Source: Streptomyces kanamyceticus
GTDB taxonomy: Bacteria; Actinomycetota; Actinomycetes; Streptomycetales; Streptomycetaceae
Reading direction: 5' to 3'
NCBI RefSeq assembly: GCF_008704495.1
Contig: NZ_CP023699.1
Span: 620,001 to 684,000, forward strand
DNA length: 64,000 nucleotides
The stretch's first letter is position 1, and every line of letters begins with the position of its first letter. The translations under genes were made by a program, and so were the position numbers. Below the pieces are notes generated by a model. It saw nothing but the letters and a program-made list of their open reading frames with translations, was not told where the DNA came from and did no database searches. This document shows, one piece after another, positions 45,041 through 54,052 of this stretch.

Positions 45041-46483
45041 TCACTCCCCGCCGAAGTCCCCCGCGCCGTCCCCCACCTCGAACCCCAGGACCGCTCCCCC
45101 GCCCTGCCGCGCCTCGGCGAAGACCGTGCCGCCGTGCCTGGTGGCCACCTCCCGCACGATGGAGAGGCCGAGGCCCGAGCCCGGCAGGCCCCGGGCGCCC
45201 GGGGCGCGGTAGAAGCGGTCGAAGACGTGGGCCAGGTCGGCGGCGGCGATGCCCGGACCGCGGTCGAGGACCGTGACGCGGCGCCCCTCGACGACGATCT
45301 CGATGGGCTCGGTGCCCCCGCGGTCGAACTTGGCCGCGTTCTCCAGGAGGTTGGTGACGGCGCGCTGCAGCGCGGCGGGCCGCCCCTCGAAGAGCTGCGC
45401 ACCTTCGGCCCGCAAGGTGATCGTGCGGCCGGTGCGGCGCCCGGCGACGGCCGCCGCCTCGCGCGCCACGTCGACGAGGGTCAGCTCCTCGGTCCGCTCG
45501 TCGTCCGGTCGGCCCGCGGCGAGATCGACCAACTCATTGACCAGATCGGTCAGTTCGCGGGACTCCTCGGCCAGGTCGGCGACCAGTTCCGCCCGCGCGC
45601 CGGGCGGCAGTTCGTCGATGCGGTGCAGCAGGGAGATGTTCGTACGCAGCGAGGTGAGCGGGGTGCGCAGTTCGTGCCCCGCGTCCTGGACCAGGCGGCG
45701 CTGGTCGTCCTCGGCCTTGGCGAGCCGCCCCAGCATGTGGTCGAAGGACCGGCCGAGCCTGCCCACCTCGTCGCGGCCGACGACCGGCACCTGGATGTCG
45801 ACCCGGCCGGTGGCGGCGACGCCCTCCGCCGCGGACGCCAGGCGTACGAGACGTCCGGTGATGCGGCGGGCGAGCCACCAGCCGAAGAGACCCGCGGAGA
45901 CCACCACCAGGAGGGCGAAGAGGAGCGTGCGGTCCTGGAGGTCCTTCAGGAGGTCCTCGGTGTCGCTGAACTGCTGCGCCACCTGCACCGCGCCCCTGCC
46001 GCCGCCGAGCGCGACCGTCGCCAGACGGTACTCCTCGCCGTTGATCTCGATGTCGCGCCGCGCCACCTTGCCCGGCTCCCGCTCACGCGCGATCGCGCGT
46101 TCCGTCGGGTCGACCGGCAGCGCGCGGCTCCCCCGGTCGACGATCCGGCCGCCCGCCCCGAGCACCTGGACGTCGGCGCGGGTGGGCCGGGTCAGGTCGT
46201 CGCGCAGCCCGTCGTGGTCGAGGTCCCCGCTGGCGTAGTCCTCGGCGTCCAGGCTCCGGTGGCGCACCTGGGAGCGCAGGTCGCTGACGACCTCGGCGAA
46301 GACCGACTGCTGGTCCCTGCGCACGAGTTGGGCCGCCGCGTCGTAACTGAGCAGGCCGACGAGGAGCGTGACCCCGGCGGCGACCGCCGCGAACGAGGCG
46401 GCGAAGGTCGTGCGCAGGCTGGCGCGCGAACGGGGCGAGCGGGGCGTGCCGCGCGGACCGCGGCGGAGGGGGAAGGCGCGCAT
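45041..46483 (-). CDS. Two-component sensor histidine kinase
   Basis: 480 residues (ATG 46483; a TTG at 46495 overlapping the regulator's stop is possible). Membrane helix about 30-50, extracytoplasmic sensor to about 165, second helix about 185-205, HAMP, HisKA with QDAGHELRTPLTSLRTNI (phosphorylated His), then HATPase with RAVTNLLENAAKFDRGG (N box), VLDRGPGIAAADLAHVFDRFYRA (G1/F) and GSGLGLSIVREVATRHGG (G2). It is the intact counterpart of the broken pair at the left edge. The signal is unknown. Confidence 0.93.
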   Translation of the reverse strand: MRAFPLRRGPRGTPRSPRSRASLRTTFAASFAAVAAGVTLLVGLLSYDAAAQLVRRDQQSVFAEVVSDLRSQVRHRSLDAEDYASGDLDHDGLRDDLTRPTRADVQVLGAGGRIVDRGSRALPVDPTERAIAREREPGKVARRDIEINGEEYRLATVALGGGRGAVQVAQQFSDTEDLLKDLQDRTLLFALLVVVSAGLFGWWLARRITGRLVRLASAAEGVAATGRVDIQVPVVGRDEVGRLGRSFDHMLGRLAKAEDDQRRLVQDAGHELRTPLTSLRTNISLLHRIDELPPGARAELVADLAEESRELTDLVNELVDLAAGRPDDERTEELTLVDVAREAAAVAGRRTGRTITLRAEGAQLFEGRPAALQRAVTNLLENAAKFDRGGTEPIEIVVEGRRVTVLDRGPGIAAADLAHVFDRFYRAPGARGLPGSGLGLSIVREVATRHGGTVFAEARQGGGAVLGFEVGDGAGDFGGE

Positions 46484-46491
46484 GGCCGGGC

Positions 46492-47235
46492 TCAAGACTC
46501 CCTCAGGACGTAGCCCACGCCCCGCACCGTGTGGATCAGCGGGGCCGCGCCCGCGACGACGTCCAGCTTGCGGCGCAGATAGCCGACGTACACCGCGAGG
46601 TTCTTGGAGCTGGGCCCGAAGTCGTAGCCCCAGATCCGGTCGTAGATGGCCGTGTGGTCAAGGACGATGCCGGTGTTGCGGGCGAGCAGCTCCAGGAGGT
46701 CGAACTCCGTGCGGGTCAGGTCGAGTTCCACCTCCCCGCGCCAGACGCGGCGGGCTCCCGGGTCGATCCTGAGGTCGGCCGCCGTGATCAGGTCGGCCGC
46801 GACCGGGGCGGCCTCGCCCCGCTCGGCCGTCCCCTCCCTGGCCGCCGCCCTGCCGAAGGGCGCTTCGCCGTCGACCCGGCGCAGCAGCGCCCGCAGCCGC
46901 GCGAAGACCTCCTCGATCTCGAACGGCTTGGCCACGTAGTCGTCGGCTCCCGCGTCGAGCCCGGCGATCCGGTCGGCGGTCTCCACCCTGGCGGTGAGCA
47001 TCAGGATCGGCGTGCGGTCACCCTCGGCCCGCAGCACCTGGCAGACCTGGAGGCCGTCGATGCCGGGCATCATCACATCGAGTACGAGGATGTCCGGCGG
47101 CTGCCGATGGGCGGTGGCGAGTGCCTGGATGCCGTCGGCGACGGCCGTGACCTCGTACCCCTCAAGGGTCAGCGCGCGCTCGACGGCATGGCGGATGGCG
47201 CGGTCGTCCTCGGCGAGCAGCACGGTGTGGGGCAT
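46492..47235 (-). CDS. OmpR/PhoB-type response regulator
   Basis: 247 residues. Receiver: VLLAEDDRAIRHAVERAL, phospho-Asp in ILVLDVMMPGIDG, LTAR, AGADDYVAKPFEIEEVFARL. Trans_reg_C wing-helix: RRVWRGEVELDLTRTEFDLLELLARNTG ... VYVGYLRRKLD ... IHTVRGVGYVLRES. ATG 47235 is taken over the GTG at 47310. It is followed immediately by the kinase gene, in the usual RR-HK order. Confidence 0.94.
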   Translation of the reverse strand: MPHTVLLAEDDRAIRHAVERALTLEGYEVTAVADGIQALATAHRQPPDILVLDVMMPGIDGLQVCQVLRAEGDRTPILMLTARVETADRIAGLDAGADDYVAKPFEIEEVFARLRALLRRVDGEAPFGRAAAREGTAERGEAAPVAADLITAADLRIDPGARRVWRGEVELDLTRTEFDLLELLARNTGIVLDHTAIYDRIWGYDFGPSSKNLAVYVGYLRRKLDVVAGAAPLIHTVRGVGYVLRES

Positions 47236-47423
47236 CGGACCAGTCTGCCAAGCCAACCGGGGCCTGCCGCCCCCCCGGGAGCCGAGAGGGCCTCTTCTCA
47301 CCCGGATCACACCCGCGTTCTTACCCGTCTCTCACCGTCGGCGGTCCTTCGGCTTACCCCGTGCTGCCAGGGTGAGGCCCCGTGCCGACCAGCTCGTCCG
47401 CTCCACCAGGGGGAAAGCACCAC

Positions 47424-48680
47424 ATGAAGGTCGTCTTTCTGCTGCACAACGCCTATGGCGTCGGCGGCACCATCCGCACCACCCTCAACCTCGCGGCCGC
47501 GCTCGCCGACCGTCACGAGGTCCAGGTGGCTTCGCTGTCGCGGCACCGCGAGGCGCCGCGCTTCGCGGTGGATCCGCGCGTCACGCTGGTGCCGCTCGTG
47601 GACACCCGGGTGGGCGGCACGGACATGGGGGACCCGCTGTTCGCCGAGCCCGCGCGGGTCTTCCCTGAGGCCGACAAGCGCCATCACCAGTACACCCGCC
47701 TCCACGACGTACGCGCGGAGCACTTCCTGCGCGCCTGTGACGCGGACGTCGTCATCGGCACCCGCCCGGGGATCAACGTCTATCTCGCCCGCTTCGGTCC
47801 GCGCCGGGCGCTGCGCATCGCCCAGGAACACCTGCGCCACGACGCGCACAGCAAGCGACTGCGGGCCGTCCTGGCACGCCACTACCGGGAGCTCGACGCC
47901 GTGGTGACCACCACGGAGGCGGACGCGGCCGTCTACCGGAAGCGGATGCCGCTGCCCGGGGTCCGGGTCCTCGCGGTGCCCAACATCGTGCCCGCGCCCG
48001 CGCAGGTGCCCGCCGAGGGTTCGGCCAAGGTGGTCGCGGCCGCGGGGCGCCTGGTGCCCGGCAAGCGGTTCGACCTGCTCGTGGAGGCGTTCTCGGCGGT
48101 CGCGGCGCTGCATCCCGACTGGGAGCTGCGGATCTACGGCGGCGGCCCCGCGCGGGCGGGCCTTCAGGAAATGATCGACGGGCTCGGGCTCGGCGCGCAC
48201 GTCACGCTCATGGGGGTGCGTTCACCGATCGAGCAGGAGTTCAGGAAGGCGTCCCTGGTCGCCTCCGCGTCCGACGCCGAGTCCTTCGGCATGACGCTCG
48301 TCGAGGCGATGCGCTGCGGTCTGCCGGTGGTCAGCACCGACTGCCCGCTGGGGCCCGCGGAGATCATCGAGGACGGGCGCGACGGCCGTCTCGTGCCGAC
48401 CGGCGACGGCCACGCGCTCGCCAAAGCGATCGTGGAGCTCATCGAGGACGCGCCACGACGCCGGGCGATGGGCGAGGCCGCCCTGCGCAGCGCCCACCGG
48501 TTCGATCCGGAACCGATCGTCCGGCGGCACGAGGCCCTCTTCGCCGAGCTGCGGGCGACGCGGCACGGGCGCGCGGCTCGGCGCGCCCGTGCCAGGGTGC
48601 GGGCCTGGGCAGGAGCCCGCGTCCGTGCGGTGCGCCGCGGGTACAGGTCGGTCCTGACCCGCGGGGCGCCCGCCGCCTGA
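47424..48680 (+). CDS. GT4-family glycosyltransferase
   Basis: 418 residues of the GT-B fold. N-terminal VVFLLHNAYGVGGTIRTTLNLAAAL, then the nucleotide-sugar half VVAAAGRLVPGKRFDLLVEAFSAVAA, IYGGGPARAGLQEMIDGLGLGAHVTLMG, and the E-x7-E element ASDAESFGMTLVEAMRCGLPVVSTDCPLGPAEII in two parts. The C-terminal 50 residues are Arg-rich and probably contact membrane or nucleic acid phosphates. It is divergent to the two-component pair and convergent with a PAP2-type membrane gene; capsule- or glycolipid-type work at the membrane is plausible. Confidence 0.9.
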   Translation: MKVVFLLHNAYGVGGTIRTTLNLAAALADRHEVQVASLSRHREAPRFAVDPRVTLVPLVDTRVGGTDMGDPLFAEPARVFPEADKRHHQYTRLHDVRAEHFLRACDADVVIGTRPGINVYLARFGPRRALRIAQEHLRHDAHSKRLRAVLARHYRELDAVVTTTEADAAVYRKRMPLPGVRVLAVPNIVPAPAQVPAEGSAKVVAAAGRLVPGKRFDLLVEAFSAVAALHPDWELRIYGGGPARAGLQEMIDGLGLGAHVTLMGVRSPIEQEFRKASLVASASDAESFGMTLVEAMRCGLPVVSTDCPLGPAEIIEDGRDGRLVPTGDGHALAKAIVELIEDAPRRRAMGEAALRSAHRFDPEPIVRRHEALFAELRATRHGRAARRARARVRAWAGARVRAVRRGYRSVLTRGAPAA

Positions 48681-48722
48681 CGCGGGCGCGCCCCGCTCAC
48701 GCGGCGCGGCGCACGCGTCGAC

Positions 48723-50024
48723 TCAGACGAGTTCGGGCTGCGGTTCCGGCTTCATGGCGGGTACCGCCTTCGGCTCCCACACCCTGTTGAGCCGCATGTA
48801 GCCGTATATCACCGAGACCATCGACAGGATGATCAGCGGGCCGAAGAGCCACGGGTAGTCGGCCATCTCCGTCGGCAGGTAGCGGTACGAGACCAGGAGC
48901 GCGGTGAAGACCACCGCGCCGTGGGCGACCAGCTGGACGTTCGACCGCTCCCAGCCCCGGTCGTACGCGCGCAGGGCGGACTCGATCGTGAGCGTGAACA
49001 CCACACCGGCGACGATGTCCGCGCCGTAGTGGTAGCCGAAGCCCAGCGTCGCGCCGAGCGTGGCGATCAGCCAGAACACGCCTCCGTACCGGAGCACGCG
49101 CGGGCCTCTGCGGGAGTGGATGAAGATCGCGGTGGCCCATGCGGTGTGCAGGCTCGGCATGCAGTTGCGCGGGGTGATCTCGTTGAACGGCATGTGCTGC
49201 GGGAGGTTCAACGGCGGCGCGGTGTCCGGCCACAGATTGGCCACCGCCCACTGTCCGCCGTCGCCGCCGTACGCGAAGATCGGCCCGACCACCGGGAAGA
49301 TCATGTAGATGCCGGGCCCGAGCAGGCCGATGACCAGGAAGGTCCGCACCAGGTGGTGGCGCGGGAAGCGGCGATCCTTGGCCACGTTGCGCAGCTGGTA
49401 CACCGCTACGGCGACCGCGGCCACCGCGAGCTGGATGTAGACCCAGTCCAGGACGTGGGCTCCCACCGTGCCCGTGGCGTTGACGATCCGGCCCGCCACC
49501 CACGACGGGTTGCCGAGCGCGTGATCGGCGGTCGCCACGTACTGGTCGAGCACCTGGGGGCGGGTCTTCGACGTGATGAGCAGCCAGGTGTCACCGGTCT
49601 TGCGGCCCGCCACGAGCAGCAGTCCGAGGCCGACGCCCTTCAGGAGCAGCATGCGTTCGTTGCCGGTGCGGCGGGTGACGGCGATGACCGCGCAGGCCAG
49701 GATCACCAGCAGCGCGCCGTTGCCGAACATCATCTTGGCGTCGACCGCCCAGCGCACCAGGAAGAAGACGACGTCTATGCCGACCGCGGCGCCGATGGCG
49801 ATGAACCGTTCGCGCCAGGTCAGCACGACCATCATCAGACCCATGCTGGCGTACAGCAGCGGCCCGGACTTGGGTGCGAAGATCACCTCGCGCGCCTGGT
49901 TGGTGATCGGTCCTGGCATGCCGTAGTGCCGTGCGGCGATCTCCAGCGCGACGATGAACCCCAGGGCCACGACGACTGCCACGGTCCACAGGATCACTCG
50001 CGGCCGGCGCAGCGCGGCGAGCAT
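48723..50024 (-). CDS. PAP2_3-type inositol-phosphorylceramide-synthase-like membrane protein
   Basis: 433 residues from ATG 50024 (up to 451 from 50078), about ten membrane helices. The two catalytic blocks sit late: FNEITPRNCMPSLHTAWATAIF (PSLH with catalytic His) and GFGYHYGADIVAGVVFT (HxxxD form). This is the PAP2_3 branch that includes Aur1/Ipt1-type inositolphosphotransferases and actinobacterial phosphatidyl-transfer enzymes. Start is uncertain because no strong ribosome site precedes any of the ATGs in the AT-richer leader (50025-50125). Together with the adjacent glycosyltransferase this suggests an envelope phospho-glycolipid step (inference). Confidence 0.82.
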   Translation of the reverse strand: MLAALRRPRVILWTVAVVVALGFIVALEIAARHYGMPGPITNQAREVIFAPKSGPLLYASMGLMMVVLTWRERFIAIGAAVGIDVVFFLVRWAVDAKMMFGNGALLVILACAVIAVTRRTGNERMLLLKGVGLGLLLVAGRKTGDTWLLITSKTRPQVLDQYVATADHALGNPSWVAGRIVNATGTVGAHVLDWVYIQLAVAAVAVAVYQLRNVAKDRRFPRHHLVRTFLVIGLLGPGIYMIFPVVGPIFAYGGDGGQWAVANLWPDTAPPLNLPQHMPFNEITPRNCMPSLHTAWATAIFIHSRRGPRVLRYGGVFWLIATLGATLGFGYHYGADIVAGVVFTLTIESALRAYDRGWERSNVQLVAHGAVVFTALLVSYRYLPTEMADYPWLFGPLIILSMVSVIYGYMRLNRVWEPKAVPAMKPEPQPELV

Positions 50025-50394
50025 GTTTCTGCTGTCTTTTCGCGAAGGGTTCCGCGGTGCTCTAGATATCAATTCCATGACCGATTTGTTAGTTTTTGGG
50101 AAATGGCTCACTTTTTGCGCTAGATAGCATGGATTTCTAGTGCCGTACGGCGATCTGGGCGATCGTTGTGAGTTCGATCATGTTATCGGAGCCATGAGGG
50201 TGGAATTCACCGGTTGCGTCAGGTGAGATCCCCCACACATTCGTCTCGTGGAAGCAACCCCCAAGAGATGGCGTGGACGCGAAGATCGTGTTCGGTCGTC
50301 GAATCGCACGCACGGATCACCCGGCGAAACCGTCCAGGGGGTTGACCCGCGACCGCGCGACGCCGCGGCCCCGTGGCACCACCACGAGGCTCCC
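50025..50394. other. 370-base AT-richer intergenic region
   Basis: Contains the promoter region of the PAP2_3-type gene (AT-richer, about 50040-50130). Beyond it I see no gene up to the ProC-like fragment: a frame runs through from a GTG at 50248, but its first 49 codons have no recognisable protein content. Confidence 0.5.
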
Positions 50395-50887
50395 GAGATC
50401 CACCTCTCGCCGCGGGGCGCCCGCGTGGCCGCCGAGCTGTCCCGGCGGTATCCGAACGCGCGGGTGTGCGCCGACAACCAGGACGTGGTGGATCGCTCCC
50501 GGTTGGTGATCATCGCCGTCCGCCCCCAGGACCGGGCGGCCCTCGCCGGACTCCGGGTCGACGCCGACAAGATCGTGGTCAGTGCCGTGGCCGGGGTCGC
50601 CGTCGACGAGCCGCGCAGGACGCTGGGCACCGACGCCCCGGTGGTGCGCACCATCCCGCTGCCCACCGTGCGCGAGCGCCGCTCCGTCACCGTGACCTGC
50701 CCCTCCCACCCGGCCGTCGACGCCCTCTTCGACCGCCTCGGTGGAGCGCTGCCCGTCGCGGACGAGGCGGAGTTCAGCGTCTTCTCCACCCTGACGGGCA
50801 CGCTGACCACCCACTACTGGTACCTGGCCACGCTCACCGACTGGGCGGCGCGGCAGGACGACACCCGCTCGCTCAAGGAGCTCGCGG
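50395..50887 (+). pseudogene. Pyrroline-5-carboxylate-reductase-like fragment
   Basis: A ProC-like stretch lacks its beginning and end. It starts inside the Rossmann domain (EIHLSPRGARVAAELSRRYPN), continues through VVDRSRLVIIAVRPQDR, KIVVSAVAGVAVDE, VVRTIPLPTVRERRSVTVTCPSH and TLTGTLTTHYWYLATLTDWAA, and is cut off around 50875-50887. The GxGxxG NADPH loop and the C-terminal dimerisation domain are missing. It is fused out of frame to the dihydrofolate-reductase-like remnant, so it marks a deletion. Confidence 0.78.
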
Positions 50888-51427
50888 GCCACGGCCCTCG
50901 ACGGCTTCGTGGAGGGTCCGGACGGCGATCTCGACTGGCATCTCGTCGACGACGAACTGCACCGTCATTTCAACGACAAGTGCCGGGCGATGGGCGCCTT
51001 CATGGACGGCCGGGTCACCTGGGAGCTCATGGCGGGCGTCTGGCCGGACGCCGACGCCGACCCGTCGAACAGCGAGCCCATGCGGGAGTTCGCCGGAATC
51101 TGGCGGGACATGCCCAAGTACGTGTTCTCGCGGACCCTGGAGAAGGCGGGGTGGCACACCACGATCCTGCGGGAGGTCGCGCCCGAGGAGATCCGCGCGA
51201 TCAAGGAGCAGCCGGGCGGCGACCTGGCGCTCGGCGGCGCCGGGCTCGCCGCGTCCTTCCTCCGCCACGGTCTGATCGACGAGATCCACGTCTACGTCCA
51301 CCCCGTCGTCATCGGCCGCGGCACGGCCATGTTCCAGGCCGCGGACGTCCATGCCGACCTGCGTCTCGCCGGGACACGGACCTTCGGCAACGGCGTCGTC
51401 CTGCTCCGCTACGAGCTCACGCGCTGA
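50888..51427 (+). pseudogene. Dihydrofolate-reductase/RibD-like protein, 5'-truncated
   Basis: Homology begins abruptly at ATALDGFVEGPDGDLDWH (the usual family start has about 8-10 more residues forming the first strand) and continues through GAFMDGRVTWELMAGVW, KYVFSRTLEKAGW, GGDLALGGAGLAASFLRHGLIDEIHVYVHPVVIGRG and a complete C-terminus. GTG 50909 could start a shortened 172-residue protein. The upstream joint with the ProC-like fragment indicates loss of the original start and promoter. Family members are stress-linked reductases of unknown substrate. Confidence 0.78.
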
Positions 51428-51446
51428 TCGTCCGAGGCCGCGTGCG

Positions 51447-51821
51447 TCAGAGCCACAGGGCCTCGGCGACGCCCACACCGATGAAGGCCGCGCCGAGGCC
51501 CGCGGCGACGCTTCCGGCCGCGTTGGCCACCGCGGAGAACCCCGCACCGTCCTCGGCCAGGCGCAGCGTCTCGTACGAGAAGGTCGAGTACGTCGTGAGG
51601 GCGCCGCACAGACCGGTGCCGAGGAAGAGCTGGGTGTGCGGCGATGCGGCGCCCGCCGCCACCGCGCCCGTGACGACGCCGAGGACCAGACAGCCCGCGA
51701 CGTTCACGGTGAGGGTTCCCCAGGGGAAGGCGGTGCCCTGCCGGGCCTGCACCGCCCGGTCCGTCAGATAGCGCAGCGGGGCGCCGATCATCGCGCCCGC
51801 GACGACGAGCAGCCAGTTCAT
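51447..51821 (-). CDS. crcB: CrcB/FluC-type fluoride channel subunit
   Basis: 124 residues, four membrane helices, with the FluC pattern [60 protein letters not shown] (the phenylalanine-box TTYSTF) and a fourth helix. Its ATG overlaps the stop of the adjacent crcB gene (ATGA), so the two subunits of a hetero-dimeric fluoride exporter are translationally coupled. Fluoride leaves the cell through the pore at the dimer interface. No fluoride-riboswitch sequence was recognised upstream of the pair. Confidence 0.92.
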   Translation of the reverse strand: MNWLLVVAGAMIGAPLRYLTDRAVQARQGTAFPWGTLTVNVAGCLVLGVVTGAVAAGAASPHTQLFLGTGLCGALTTYSTFSYETLRLAEDGAGFSAVANAAGSVAAGLGAAFIGVGVAEALWL

Positions 51822-52330
51822 CGCCGCCTCCCCGCAGTGAGGCGGCGCGTCCCCGCGGTGAGGCCGCGCGTCACCCGCACCGCGCACCACACGGCCGCCA
51901 GGGCCGCGAGCAGCGTCAGGGCGAGGTAGGCCAGGCCCGTGCGGGCGTAGCCGCCGCTGACCAGGCGCTCGATGTCCACCGCGTACGTCGAGAACGTGGT
52001 GAAGCCGCCGAGCACCCCCGTACCGAGGAAGGGCCGCACCAGGCGGTGGGCCGTCCACACCTCGGTGACCAGGACCATCAGGACGCCGATCAGCGCGCAG
52101 CCGACGGCGTTCACCGCGAGCGTGGCCCAGGGGAAGCCGCCGGGCGCGACCGGCCAGAGGAGCGATGCGGCGTAGCGGGCGGTGGCGCCGATCGCGCCGC
52201 CGACGGAGACCGCCGCGAGGATGCCGCCCTGCCCGCGCGTCAGCTCGCGCCGCTGCGCGGGCACGGACAGGTCGACGTCGGGGTCCGTGGGTTCGTCCAC
52301 CGCCGCGGGCCGCGGGTCTTGCCTGGGCAT
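51818..52330 (-). CDS. crcB: CrcB/FluC-type fluoride channel subunit with N-terminal extension
   Basis: 170 residues. An extra hydrophilic N-terminus of about 35 residues ([21 protein letters not shown]...) precedes four helices with [59 protein letters not shown] and a last helix. TTFSTY is the phenylalanine-box region. ATG 52330 has GTAGGAGG. Two-gene crcB pairs encode dual-topology or hetero-dimeric channels. Confidence 0.9.
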   Translation of the reverse strand: MPRQDPRPAAVDEPTDPDVDLSVPAQRRELTRGQGGILAAVSVGGAIGATARYAASLLWPVAPGGFPWATLAVNAVGCALIGVLMVLVTEVWTAHRLVRPFLGTGVLGGFTTFSTYAVDIERLVSGGYARTGLAYLALTLLAALAAVWCAVRVTRGLTAGTRRLTAGRRR

Positions 52331-52514
52331 GTGCCTCCTACTCGCGTCGCCCGTGTCCGGGCGCACTCGTTCGCAAGTAGGGACCGTCGGCGGCGTGCGT
52401 GCCGCGGTTCGGGTACGGCGGGCCCCACCGCCGCGCGGCGCCCGGTGGAGAGCGCCGCTCACTCCAGGCTAGCCGCCCGCGCGGAGGTCCGCGTCGCGGG
52501 TGGGCCCGACGGCC

Positions 52515-53405
52515 TCACACCGCGGGTGGCAGCGCGCCGAGCCGGGTGCGCTGGAGGAGGTCGTCCCTCCTGCGGGCGTCGGACGACGGCGCGCCCGCCG
52601 CCTCCAGGTGCCGCTCGGGGCGGCGGTGGGGCGTCGCGGAGCTGAGGATCTCCTGCTGGAGGCGCTGCAGGTCGGGCGAGGGTTCGAGGCCGAGCTCGTC
52701 GTTCATGGCGCGGCGCAGCCGGTGGAAGACCTCGAGCGCCTGCGGACGCCGTCCCGAGCGCTGCAGCGCCAGCATGTAGTACGCGTGGAGGTGCTCGTCG
52801 AAGGGGTGGCGCAGCACCAGCGACGCCAGTTCGCTCAGCACCTCTTCGTGGCGGCCGATCCGCAGCACCGTCTCGATGCGCAGGCCGCGGGCGGCCTGCC
52901 GCGACTGTTCGAGCCCGGACACCTCGGCCTGCAGCGGCAGTCCCCGCTCGACGTCCACGAGGGCGGCGCCCTGCCAGAGGTCGTCGGCCCGCTGTAGCTG
53001 ACGGACCGCGTCGGCCTGGTCGCCCGCGCGCAGCGCGAGCCGCCCCGCCGCTTCGAGCCGCCGGAACTCCGCGAGGTCGAAGGCGCATGACTCCGTGTGG
53101 AATACGTAGCCCATGCTCTTGGTCTGCAACAGCTCGCCGCTCACGACCCGTTGGGGCAATCCGAAATTCACCGCGATACTGCGGCGGATATTGAGGATGT
53201 ACGTCTGAAGGGCGGTGAGCGCGGTCTTTGGCGGGCTGTCGTGCCAGAGTTCCTCGACGAGCTGGGAGACCGGCACGACGCGCGAGTGACTCATCAGCAG
53301 AAGTGCCAGAACTTTACGTTCTTTTGGGGCCGTTGGGGTTGCCTGCCCTTGGTCGGAGTAGAGCGATAACGAACCCAGCACATCGATGTTTATACGGACT
53401 CCCAT
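52515..53405 (-). CDS. SARP-family pathway activator (left copy)
   Basis: 296 residues from ATG 53405. An OmpR-like winged-helix domain (about 1-100: INIDVLGSLSLYSDQ, APKERKVLALLLMSHSRVVPVSQLVEELW, TALQTYILNIRRSI) followed by a bacterial transcriptional activation domain (about 100-260) with helical repeats. SARPs activate antibiotic cluster promoters by binding heptamer repeats spaced one turn apart. It is closely similar along its length to the SARP at 62551, apart from a different C-terminal tail (RRPERHLEAAGAPSSDARRR). Four AGTTGA/TCAACT elements lie upstream (53475-53547). Confidence 0.92.
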   Translation of the reverse strand: MGVRINIDVLGSLSLYSDQGQATPTAPKERKVLALLLMSHSRVVPVSQLVEELWHDSPPKTALTALQTYILNIRRSIAVNFGLPQRVVSGELLQTKSMGYVFHTESCAFDLAEFRRLEAAGRLALRAGDQADAVRQLQRADDLWQGAALVDVERGLPLQAEVSGLEQSRQAARGLRIETVLRIGRHEEVLSELASLVLRHPFDEHLHAYYMLALQRSGRRPQALEVFHRLRRAMNDELGLEPSPDLQRLQQEILSSATPHRRPERHLEAAGAPSSDARRRDDLLQRTRLGALPPAV

Positions 53406-53474
53406 GGACTCCCCCTGTGTCCGCCCCCGGGCGGCCAACCAATGATCGGTCTAGGTCATGGAGAAACAACTGCT

Positions 53475-53547
53475 AGTTGACTGCAGTCTGCACGGATCGC
53501 CGAAACGTTGTCAACTGTCAGTTGATCGGGGAGGATTGGGGTCAACT
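53475..53547. promoter_or_regulatory. Four AGTTGA/TCAACT elements between SARP and XRE genes
   Basis: AGTTGA at 53475-53480 and 53520-53525, and its inverse TCAACT at 53511-53516 and 53542-53547, lie in the divergent region. Pairs at 53511 and 53520 form a close dyad (TCAACT-GTC-AGTTGA). They may be sites for the XRE protein or the SARP. Confidence 0.6.
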
Positions 53548-53602
53548 ACCGGACTCGCGGTGCCGTATCCCTGGTGCCCAAGAAGCTGTGGAGGGTGCCG
53601 CT

Positions 53603-54043
53603 GTGGAGAGTGAGGACATGCCGGAGAGCGATGAGGGAGCGCTGCTCGCGGAGCGGCTCAACCACCTGTTTCGCGCCAGTCGCCCCCGCGGCAGAACGTG
53701 GACGAACCGCGAAGTGGCCGAGGAGGTGAAACTGGCCAATCCCAAACTGAAGGTGAGCGGTGCCTATCTGTCCGCGCTGCGTACGGGAAAGCGGACGAAC
53801 CCGTCGGCCGATCTCCTGAGCGCACTGGCGAAATTCTTCGGTGTCTCGCCCGCCTACTTCGTCGATCAGAATCACGCCGCGAGAGTGGACAGCCAATTGG
53901 CGGCGCTCAACGAACTGAGCCAGTCTGGTGTGCGTGAAGTGGCCCTGCGAGCGGTCGGGTTGCCGCCGGAGAGTCTGGCGGCCATCAGCGCCGTCATCGA
54001 CCAGGTCCGTAAATTGCAGGGATTGCCGCCCGTCGAGGAGTAG
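53603..54043 (+). CDS. XRE-family transcriptional regulator
   Basis: 146 residues from GTG 53603 (GGAGGG site). Helix-turn-helix: LLAERLNHLFRASRPRGRTW, EVAEEVKLANPKLKVSGAYLSALRTGKRTNPSADLLSALAKFFGVSP (classic Cro/CI), then a short helical tail. It stands first in the XRE / ImmA-IrrE / MAB_1171c-like triad. In related systems the metallopeptidase cleaves the partner repressor, a plausible switch here. It diverges from the left SARP, so it may repress it. Confidence 0.9.
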   Translation: MESEDMPESDEGALLAERLNHLFRASRPRGRTWTNREVAEEVKLANPKLKVSGAYLSALRTGKRTNPSADLLSALAKFFGVSPAYFVDQNHAARVDSQLAALNELSQSGVREVALRAVGLPPESLAAISAVIDQVRKLQGLPPVEE

Positions 54044-54052
54044 ATCCAAGAA

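Noticed and set aside
52331..52460. Possible fluoride riboswitch upstream of the crcB pair
   Set aside because: I looked for the conserved crcB-motif core and did not see it; the short GC-rich leader gives no convincing match.
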